NCBI GenBank assembly: GCA_011051855.1
Contig: DRKG01000104.1
Span: 1-6,257 of the forward strand
DNA length: 6,257 bases
Source: a bacterium
GTDB taxonomy: Bacteria; Planctomycetota; UBA1135; UBA2386
Direction of reading: 5' to 3'
The notes under the pieces were generated by a model. That model was not told the DNA's origin. It did no database searches and worked only from the letters and a program-made list of their open reading frames with translations. Shown in pieces: positions 1 through 5,155 of the stretch. The position numbers and the translations under genes were made by a program. How positions within the stretch are numbered: position 1 is the first letter of the stretch; each line of letters starts with the position of its first letter.

Positions 1-159
1 GATCTCGCTGGCGCGCGGGTTGACGGCGGTCACCGGGAGGCCGTGCTGGGCGTAACAGCGCAGCACCTTGTTGCCGTACTTGTCGCGGTTGCTGGAAGCG
101 CCGACCACCGCGAACGCGCCGACGGCGAGGAAGCGCTCGACCTTGTCGCGATCGCTCAC
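1..159 (-). CDS. CoA-binding (YccU-like) Rossmann-fold protein, N-terminal part
   Basis: Only the first 53 codons are visible; the gene continues past the left edge. The reading starts at a GTG at 159-157 and gives VSDRDKVERFLAVGAFAVVG at residues 1-20. The segment AVVGAS (residues 17-22) is the glycine-containing nucleotide-binding loop of the CoA_binding_2 family, followed by the family-typical YGNKVLRCY (residues 29-37) and a second beta strand, PVTAVNP (residues 42-48). Proteins of this family are small (about 130-140 aa) and cytoplasmic; they bind CoA, and their role is poorly defined. The start codon overlaps the stop of the upstream peptidase gene (GTGA), so the two are very likely co-transcribed and translationally coupled. 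A purine-rich AGGAG lies 5 nt upstream. A tandem in-frame GTG sits directly before the chosen start but would be only 2 nt from AGGAG, so the second GTG is preferred. Family assignment is fairly secure; the physiological role is unknown. Confidence 0.8.
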   Translation of the reverse strand, partial: MSDRDKVERFLAVGAFAVVGASSNRDKYGNKVLRCYAQHGLPVTAVNPRASEI

Positions 160-1793
160 CACCGCTCCTGCCGGCCGAGGTTGCGCGGCGGCTCATCGGC
201 GTTGGCGACGTGCCAGCCGGTCCAGAACGCCAGGCGCGCGATGCGCTGCATCTTGTCGCCGTCGAGCTTGTCGGCGTGGTCGGTGACCTGGTGGTAGTCC
301 TCGTGTTCGCCGTTGCAGAAGAACACCACCGGGATGCCCTTGCGCGCGAAGTTGTAGTGGTCGCTGCGCATGTAGTACTTGTCCCCCGACGTGAACTTCA
401 TCCCGAGTGCTTCGCCGAACCGCGCCGCATCGCGCACGATCGTCGAGTACTTGGCGTGCCGGAAGCTCGGCGTCACGGTGACCTCGTGGGGACCCGACTC
501 GGGGCCGCTGCGGCCGATCATGTCGGTGTTGAGGTCGGCGACCAGCTTGTCGAGCGGCCAGGTGGGATGGTCCGAGAAGTACTGCGAACCCCACAGCCCG
601 AGTTCTTCACCGGACACCGAAAGGAAGACCACGCTGCGGCGCGGTCGTTGCCCCGCACCGGCGTAGGCACTCGCGATCGCGAGCAGGCCCGCCGATCCCG
701 ACGCGTTGTCGTCGGCGCCGTTGAACACATCGCCGTCCATGCGCACGCCGACGTGGTCCATGTGCGCCGAGTAGACGACCGCCTGCTCGGCCAGTTCGGG
801 GTCGCGACCGCGCAGCACCGCGACCACGTTGCTGGCGCGCGCGTGCTCGTCGTGCACGACCTTGAGCTGGACCTCGGCGTCGACCTCGTCGGCCGCGGCG
901 GGGCGTTCGCCGCCGGCCAAGAACTCGCCGTAGGCCGCCGGATCGATGCCGAGTCGGGCCAATACCTTCTGGCTGGCCGGCACCGACAGCACCATGGTCA
1001 CGCCCTTGCCGCCGCTGCCGAGCTGGCCGAAGCCGCCCATGCCGGCATCGGCACCGGGAAAGTTGGCCTCGACGCGCGCCTTGCCGGGCGCCACGGCGAC
1101 GTAGTTGAGCACGTCCGACAGGCCGATGCGGTCCTCGTGCTGCAAGAACAGCACGGCCTCGGCGCCGGCACGGGTCAGGTTGCGCGCGGTGCGCCCGAGT
1201 CGGCCGAGCACGCCGAACGACATGCCGAACTTCTGCTCGACGGTCAGATCCTTGCCGACGCGCCCGCGGGGCGCCTTCAACGCGACCACGGCGATCCGGC
1301 CGCGCAGGTCTTCGCCTTCCTCGAGATCCCGCCGAGCGCCGCGGGTGCGCCCGAAGCCGCAGAACCGCAGGGTGCCGCGCACGTCGACGTCCATCTGGCG
1401 CGCCCCCAGCACCGCGTAGCCGGTGCGCAACACATCGCCGCCGATGGTCAGCGCCGAGCCTTCGGCGACGTACGTGCGCTTGATGCCGTAGTGCTGCAGG
1501 TAGGAACGCCCGCCGCCGTCGGGCAGCTCGTCGCCGAGCGGTTCGAGACCGAGCCGTTCGAAGTGCGCCGCAATGTAGCGCGCGGCGGCGGCCTGTCCCG
1601 GAGAACCGGTCAGCCGGCCCTGGAGGTCGTCACTGGCGAGGAACGTGGCGTGCGTGAGCAGCTCCTTCTTGGTGATGGTCTCGATCGCGGCCGGCGGATG
1701 GGCCTTCGGTCCGGACCAAGACGATTGCGCCGCCGCAGCGGCAACGAGCAGGAACGTGGGAAGCAGACGCGGAACGGGGTGCGAAACGGACAT
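156..1793 (-). CDS. Exported M28-family zinc peptidase (aminopeptidase type) with PA-like insert
   Basis: The product is 545 aa. It starts with a Sec-type signal: a short basic N-terminus, a hydrophobic run LLPTFLLVAAAAA at residues 10-22, then QSSW. There is no cysteine there, so it is a secreted or periplasmic protein rather than a lipoprotein. Residues about 135-285 look like a protease-associated (PA) domain inserted before the catalytic half (GRIAVVAL, then AGAEAVLFLQ). The M28 two-zinc site is complete: H344 and D346 in SAHMDHVG, D362 in NGADDNASG, the E396/E397 pair in SGEELG, D424 in LNTDMIG and H501 in DYHQVTDH. Such enzymes remove N-terminal residues from peptides outside the cytoplasm; substrate specificity cannot be read here. 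I chose the ATG at 1793 because the longer reading from 1994 overlaps the divergent gene and buries the signal peptide. No Shine-Dalgarno is visible before it. The stop overlaps the start of the CoA-binding gene, and a 112-bp spacer faces the divergent amidase. Confidence 0.93.
   Translation of the reverse strand: MSVSHPVPRLLPTFLLVAAAAAQSSWSGPKAHPPAAIETITKKELLTHATFLASDDLQGRLTGSPGQAAAARYIAAHFERLGLEPLGDELPDGGGRSYLQHYGIKRTYVAEGSALTIGGDVLRTGYAVLGARQMDVDVRGTLRFCGFGRTRGARRDLEEGEDLRGRIAVVALKAPRGRVGKDLTVEQKFGMSFGVLGRLGRTARNLTRAGAEAVLFLQHEDRIGLSDVLNYVAVAPGKARVEANFPGADAGMGGFGQLGSGGKGVTMVLSVPASQKVLARLGIDPAAYGEFLAGGERPAAADEVDAEVQLKVVHDEHARASNVVAVLRGRDPELAEQAVVYSAHMDHVGVRMDGDVFNGADDNASGSAGLLAIASAYAGAGQRPRRSVVFLSVSGEELGLWGSQYFSDHPTWPLDKLVADLNTDMIGRSGPESGPHEVTVTPSFRHAKYSTIVRDAARFGEALGMKFTSGDKYYMRSDHYNFARKGIPVVFFCNGEHEDYHQVTDHADKLDGDKMQRIARLAFWTGWHVANADEPPRNLGRQERW
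165..169 (-). promoter_or_regulatory. Shine-Dalgarno AGGAG for the CoA-binding gene
   Basis: On the minus strand AGGAG is followed by 5 nt (CGGTG) and then the GTG start at 159. It lies inside the last codons of the M28 peptidase gene. Its spacing decides between the two tandem GTG codons (162-160 and 159-157) in favour of the second. It is the only strong ribosome-binding site I can see in the window. Confidence 0.6.
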
Positions 1794-1905
1794 GCGGTGT
1801 TGGTGGTATCGAAGGCCGGGCGCGGCGACAATGCCGGGGGTGCCGCGCGGAGTAGCCGACACAGCACCGCAACTGTCGCGAGCCAGACCCCGCCACGCCA
1901 GCAAC
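1794..1905. promoter_or_regulatory. Divergent intergenic spacer between peptidase and amidase genes
   Basis: These 112 bp separate two divergently read genes, so both promoters should lie here or extend into the coding starts. I see no convincing -35/-10 pair on either strand. A weak minus-strand possibility is TTGTCG with GATACC, but the spacing is only 15. Two imperfect inverted repeats are present. GCGGTGTTG (1794-1802) pairs with CAGCACCGC (1862-1870) with one G-T wobble. GCGCGGC (1820-1826) pairs with GCCGCGC (1842-1848). In DNA this GC-rich such short repeats can arise by chance. Neither start codon has a recognisable Shine-Dalgarno sequence in the spacer. Confidence 0.4.
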
Positions 1906-3564
1906 ATGCCGAAACGTCCGTTCGATCGCCGCTCGTTCCTGCTCGCAGCCGGCGCGGCACCGCTGGTCCCGCGGCTCGAGCACCCCGGTGACAAGGAGGA
2001 TTTGGCCGCGTTCGGGCGATTGGTCGGGATCGAGTTCCGCGCGGCCGAGTGCGCCCAGGCCGAAGCGACGCTCGGCCACCTGCGTGAGGACTACGCCCGC
2101 CTGCGCGCGCAGCCGGTGCCGTTCGAACTGCCGCCGACGGCCCACTTCGACCCACGCCCGCCCACCGGCCACCCGGCGGCAACCGGCCGCGTCGCGGTCG
2201 AGATCCCCCGCGACGTCCCGCTACCGACCGAAGAACGCGACCTCGCGTTCGCCACCGTGCTCGAACTGGCGAGCCTGCTGCGCCAGGGCGAGGTCACCTC
2301 GCGGCAGTTGACCGAACTGGCGCTGCGCCGCCTCGCCCGGTTCGACCCGCAGCTGTTCTGTGTCGTCAACAGCCTCGGAGCCGAGGCCCTCGCGCGCGCG
2401 GACGAGATGGACCGCGAACTCGCCGCTGGTCGCGACCGCGGCCCCTTGCACGGCATCCCCTACGGTGCCAAGGACCTGTTCGCCTGGCCGGGTGCGCCGA
2501 CGACGTTCGGGGCGGCACCGTTCGCCGAGCACCACTGGGATCTGCGCGCCACCTGCCTTGCGCGGCTGCACGAGGCCGGCGCCATCCTGGTCGCGAAGTT
2601 GTCGCTCGGCGCGCTCGCGATGGGCGACCTGTGGCACGGCGGCCGCACCCGCAACCCCTACGACCCCGAACGCGGCAGCAGCGGCTCGTCGGCAGGCCCG
2701 GCGAGCGCGACCGCCGCCGGCCTGGTGCCGTTCGCGCTCGGCACCGAAACCCTCGGCTCGATCGTGTCACCGTGCCGCCGCTGCGGCGTCGGCGGTCTGC
2801 GGCCGACGTTCGGCGCGGTCAGCCGGCACGGCGCAATGCCGCTGTCGTGGACGATGGACAAGGTCGGCCCGATCGCGCGCTCGGCGACCGATCTGGGCGT
2901 GGTGTTCGACGCGATGCGCGGCGCCGACGGTAGCGACCCGGCCGCCCGCGACACGGCGTTCACCTGGCAACCGGGCGGCCCGCTCGACGGCTTGCGCGTC
3001 GCCACGCTGCGCCTTCCCGGCTGGCCTGGCAGCGAAGGCCACCGGGCGTTCGTCACCTGGCTCACCGAACGCATCGGCAAGCCCGCCGAGCGGTCCCTGC
3101 CGGAGGCACCGTACCGGTCGCTGCTGCTGATGCTGCACGCCGAAGCGGCCGCCGCGTTCGACGAGTTCACCCGCCTGGGACTCGACGACCAGTTGCCCGG
3201 CCAGGATGCCGGTGACTGGCCGAACCAGTTCCGCAGCGCGCGCACCATCCCGGCGGTCGAATACCTGCGCGCCAGCCGCTTGCGGACGGAGCTGATCGCC
3301 GCCATGCACCGCACCATGCAGGATGTCGACGTGCTGGTCGCACCGACCCACGGCGGACCGACGTTGACCGCGACCAACCTCACCGGCCACCCGACCCTGG
3401 TGCTGCCGATCGGCCGCAGCGCCAGGCCGCGCGACGACGGCCGCCCGGAGGTGATCGCGCTCGTCGGCCGCATCGACGGCGAAGGCGCGCTGCTGCAACT
3501 CGCCGAGGCGTGGCAGCGCGAGACCGATTGGCACCGCGCCCGTCCGACCCTCACCGACCAATGA
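1906..3564 (+). CDS. Amidase-signature (AS) family hydrolase with Tat-like signal
   Basis: The product is 552 aa. The N-terminus contains DRRSFLLAAGAA (residues 7-18), a twin-arginine motif followed by a hydrophobic stretch, which suggests folded export by Tat. Residues about 30-110 form a charged, probably helical extension with a proline-rich end (FDPRPPTG, 81-88). The AS domain covers roughly 115-540. The Ser-cisSer-Lys triad is complete: K189 in GIPYGAKDLF, S261 in RGSSGSSAGPAS and S285 in GTETLGSIVSP. AS enzymes hydrolyse carboxamide bonds. The family includes GatA, but the signal sequence and the lack of gatB/gatC neighbours argue against tRNA amidotransferase. Length is at the long end for the family because of the N-terminal extension. 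The ATG at 1906 places the RR motif at the true N-terminus; upstream in-frame ATGs at 1831 and 1645 would bury it, and the latter lies inside the divergent peptidase gene. The stop overlaps the next gene (ATGA). The substrate is not predictable. Confidence 0.92.
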   Translation: MPKRPFDRRSFLLAAGAAPLVPRLEHPGDKEDLAAFGRLVGIEFRAAECAQAEATLGHLREDYARLRAQPVPFELPPTAHFDPRPPTGHPAATGRVAVEIPRDVPLPTEERDLAFATVLELASLLRQGEVTSRQLTELALRRLARFDPQLFCVVNSLGAEALARADEMDRELAAGRDRGPLHGIPYGAKDLFAWPGAPTTFGAAPFAEHHWDLRATCLARLHEAGAILVAKLSLGALAMGDLWHGGRTRNPYDPERGSSGSSAGPASATAAGLVPFALGTETLGSIVSPCRRCGVGGLRPTFGAVSRHGAMPLSWTMDKVGPIARSATDLGVVFDAMRGADGSDPAARDTAFTWQPGGPLDGLRVATLRLPGWPGSEGHRAFVTWLTERIGKPAERSLPEAPYRSLLLMLHAEAAAAFDEFTRLGLDDQLPGQDAGDWPNQFRSARTIPAVEYLRASRLRTELIAAMHRTMQDVDVLVAPTHGGPTLTATNLTGHPTLVLPIGRSARPRDDGRPEVIALVGRIDGEGALLQLAEAWQRETDWHRARPTLTDQ

Positions 3565-4493
3565 TTCCTTACCGCCACCACGGCTGGCTCGCGTTCGCCC
3601 TGTTCGCCGTCACGCTGATCCTGTTCGCCCGTTGCGCCTCGCCGCCGCCGGCGCCCGACACAGCCGGCACGTCGATCCTGGTCGCCGGCACGCCGTTCGA
3701 CATCGGCACGCGCGTCGTCACCTGGCGCGAACCCGATGGCTACAGCGCCTACCGCGAAGGCAAGCACTTCGACACCGACACCGACACCGAACCCGATCAC
3801 CAGCGGCGCTACGGCGAGCGGCCCGGCAACCCGCAGACCCTCGCCGACGTGCAACAGGTCGTGCACCAGTTCGTCGTGCACTACGACACCTGCGGCACCT
3901 CCCGGCAATGCTTCAAGGTGCTGCAGGACGTGCGCAACCTGTCGGTGCACTTCCTGCTCGACGTCGACGGCACCATCTACCAGACGCTCGACGTCAAGGA
4001 GCGCGCCTGGCACGCCACCTACGCCAACGACTTCACCGTCGGCGTCGAGATCGCCCACCCCGGCGCGTTCCCGCAGCCGATGAACGCGGCGATGCGGCCG
4101 TGGTACGAACGCGACGCCGACGGCTGGCGGCTGCGCTTCCCCAAGTGGATGACCGAGACCGGCATCCGCACGCCCGGTTTCGTCGGCCGCCCGGCACGCC
4201 CCGAGATCGTGCGCGGCGAGGTCCAGGGCAAGGTTTGGCACCAGTTCGACTTCACGCCCGAACAGTACCGCGCCCTGCCGAAGCTGATCGCCGGCCTTGC
4301 ACGGGCGCTGCCGAGGCTTCGCATCGAAGCGCCGCGCGACCGCCGGGGCCAGATCGTCAACCACGCCCTGCCCAAGGACGTGATCCGCTCGTTCGAAGGC
4401 ATCGTCGGCCACTTCCACGTGCAGCCGAACAAGCAGGATCCGGGCCCCGCCTTCCAGTGGGAACGCGTGCTGCGCGCGGCCAGAGCGCAGTGA
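3561..4493 (+). CDS. N-acetylmuramoyl-L-alanine amidase-like protein (Amidase_2/AmpD fold), membrane-anchored or exported
   Basis: The product is 310 aa. A hydrophobic segment at residues 9-23 ends in ARC25 and is followed by a proline-rich linker. It may be an uncleaved anchor, a signal peptide or an atypical lipoprotein signal: arginine before the cysteine is not a normal lipobox. The Amidase_2 zinc fold spans about 95-303. By comparison with AmpD, the zinc ligands are H107 in QFVVHYD and H284 and D293 in GHFHVQPNKQDPGPAFQW; the catalytic glutamate is E163 in VGVEIAHPG, with the family WHA motif at 150-152. The family cleaves the amide bond between N-acetylmuramic acid and L-alanine in peptidoglycan or its fragments. 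About 120 residues lie between E163 and H284, far more than the 37 in AmpD, so there is a large insert. Its ATG overlaps the upstream stop (ATGA) and its stop overlaps the downstream GTG (GTGA), pointing to one operon. A phage-endolysin origin is not suggested by the context. Confidence 0.88.
   Translation: MIPYRHHGWLAFALFAVTLILFARCASPPPAPDTAGTSILVAGTPFDIGTRVVTWREPDGYSAYREGKHFDTDTDTEPDHQRRYGERPGNPQTLADVQQVVHQFVVHYDTCGTSRQCFKVLQDVRNLSVHFLLDVDGTIYQTLDVKERAWHATYANDFTVGVEIAHPGAFPQPMNAAMRPWYERDADGWRLRFPKWMTETGIRTPGFVGRPARPEIVRGEVQGKVWHQFDFTPEQYRALPKLIAGLARALPRLRIEAPRDRRGQIVNHALPKDVIRSFEGIVGHFHVQPNKQDPGPAFQWERVLRAARAQ
3771..3788 (+). repeat. Three tandem GACACC hexamers inside the peptidoglycan amidase gene
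   Basis: GACACC is repeated three times exactly and encodes DTDTDT at residues 71-76, followed by E77, in the linker before the Amidase_2 domain. It is short enough to be replication slippage or chance. The acidic string could be a surface loop; no cation-binding role can be claimed. Confidence 0.6.
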
Positions 4494-4984
4494 TCGAGCC
4501 CTGGATCCTGCGGCCGATCCGGCCAGCCGACGATGCCGCCGTCGCCGACGTCATCCGCGACGTGATGACCGAGCACGGCTGCACCAGCGCCGGCTTCGCG
4601 CTGCACGATCCCGAGGTCTCGGCAATGAGCGCCGGCTACCGCGGCGACGACGCCCGCTACTACGTCGTCGAACACGCAGGCCGGGTGCTCGGCGGGGCCG
4701 GCTTCGCCCGCCTCGCCGGCACGTCCGCGGCCGATGGAACCTGCGAGCTGCGCAAGATGTACTTCCGCCCCGAGGCGCGCGGGCACGGCCTCGCCCGGCG
4801 ACTGCTCGCGCTGCTGCTCGACGACATGCGCACCGCCGGCTACCGCCGCTGCTACCTGGAAACGACCAGTTGGATGGCGCGGGCGCAGCACCTCTATCGC
4901 CGCGCCGGATTCGTCGAGCAGGCATCCCCGGAAGGCGCGACCGGCCACCACGGCTGCGATCGCTTCTTCGCCCGCGAACTCTGA
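4490..4984 (+). CDS. GNAT-family N-acetyltransferase
   Basis: The product is 164 aa starting at a GTG (MIEPWILRPIRPAD), the usual GNAT opening in which the first strand carries LRPxRPxD. Motif A is clear: CELRKMYFRPEARG (residues 85-98) gives strand beta-4 plus the start of the pyrophosphate-binding loop RGHGLA (97-102) for acetyl-CoA. Motif B follows as CYLETTSWMARAQHLYRRAG (121-140), and the protein ends with TGHHGCDRFFAREL. The length is normal for a single-domain GNAT enzyme. It is cytoplasmic and transfers an acetyl group to an amine; the acceptor is unknown. The same frame stays open upstream to 3632, but that part is a shadow of the peptidoglycan amidase gene. The GTG at 4490 sits in a GTGA overlap with that gene's stop, like the other junctions here. 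No clear Shine-Dalgarno is seen, so translation probably depends on coupling. It is the last gene of the three-gene plus-strand unit. Confidence 0.9.
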   Translation: MIEPWILRPIRPADDAAVADVIRDVMTEHGCTSAGFALHDPEVSAMSAGYRGDDARYYVVEHAGRVLGGAGFARLAGTSAADGTCELRKMYFRPEARGHGLARRLLALLLDDMRTAGYRRCYLETTSWMARAQHLYRRAGFVEQASPEGATGHHGCDRFFAREL

Positions 4985-4989
4985 CGAAT

Positions 4990-5015
4990 CGCCGGCAACC
5001 GGCGGCGAATCCGCC
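4990..5015 (+). other. Two overlapping, mutually exclusive small hairpins after the GNAT stop
   Basis: CGCCGG (4990-4995) pairs with CCGGCG (4999-5004) around a 3-nt loop. GGCGG (5001-5005) can instead pair with CCGCC (5011-5015) around a 5-nt loop. They share 5001-5004, so only one can form at a time. There is no T-run after either, so neither is a classical intrinsic terminator. Their place 5 nt after the GNAT stop suggests a possible 3'-end or Rho-related structure, but GC richness alone could produce them. Confidence 0.4.
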
Positions 5016-5016
5016 A

Positions 5017-5090
5017 CTAGCCCGATCTGTGCACGAACCAACACCCCCGGCACGCACCGGAGGCACTGATTCATGCATAGATCGGGCCAG
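5017..5090. repeat. Long imperfect inverted repeat / stem-loop between GNAT and fadE
   Basis: The core arm GCCCGATCTGTGCA (5020-5033) pairs over all 14 positions with TGCATAGATCGGGC (5074-5087), with a single G-T wobble. Beyond one mismatch on each side, 2 more outer pairs (5017-5018 with 5089-5090) and 3 more inner pairs (5035-5037 with 5070-5072) form, giving 19 pairs. The roughly 32-nt loop contains a smaller stem: CCCCCGG (5044-5050) with CCGGAGG (5057-5063), one mismatch, 6-nt loop. No poly-T follows on the plus strand. It could be a terminator-like 3' structure, a leader element of fadE, a non-coding RNA or a dispersed palindromic repeat. It does not match a family I recognise. Confidence 0.7.
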
Positions 5091-5155
5091 ATCCGGACGG
5101 CGAACTGCCGATAACAGCAGCTGGAGACGGCCTTTCGGCACGCAACGCCACTGCT
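5091..5155 (+). promoter_or_regulatory. Upstream region of fadE without recognisable promoter or RBS
   Basis: These 65 bp lie between the long inverted repeat and the fadE ATG. GATAAC at 5110-5115 resembles a -10 box, but nothing like a -35 box lies 16-18 bp upstream (the expected place reads CCAGAT). GGAG at 5123-5126 is about 29 nt from the ATG, too far for normal ribosome binding. The promoter of fadE is expected here or within the repeat but cannot be pinned down. Confidence 0.25.

Noticed and set aside
1645..1905. Longer in-frame start for the amidase gene
   Set aside because: The extension lies inside the divergent peptidase gene and would bury the twin-arginine motif that fits a true N-terminus at 1906.
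210..1991. A 593-codon open frame on the plus strand opposite the M28 peptidase gene
   Set aside because: It is antisense to a gene with a full set of catalytic motifs and encodes low-complexity, Ala/Arg/Val/His-rich sequence with no domain. Long antisense frames are expected at this GC content.
1794..1994. Longer in-frame start for the M28 peptidase
   Set aside because: It would overlap the divergent amidase start and place about 67 non-homologous residues before an otherwise normal signal peptide.
1906..3564. GatA subunit of the tRNA amidotransferase
   Set aside because: It has a Tat-like signal, an N-terminal extension and no gatB or gatC next to it; it belongs to the wider amidase-signature family.
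2658..4418. A 586-codon minus-strand open frame opposite the amidase and peptidoglycan amidase genes
   Set aside because: It crosses two genes with clear conserved motifs and has no recognisable domain or signal; it is a GC-driven shadow.
3632..4489. Upstream extension of the GNAT reading frame
   Set aside because: This part is Arg-rich and out of frame with the peptidoglycan amidase; the GNAT fold begins at the GTG at 4490.
5017..5090. Integron attC site
   Set aside because: The palindrome has no GTTRRRY/RYYYAAC core pair at its ends, and there is no integrase or cassette pattern.
4985..5155. Classical intrinsic terminator or tRNA in the intergenic region
   Set aside because: Hairpins are present but no T-run follows any of them, and no cloverleaf or TTC-loop pattern is visible.
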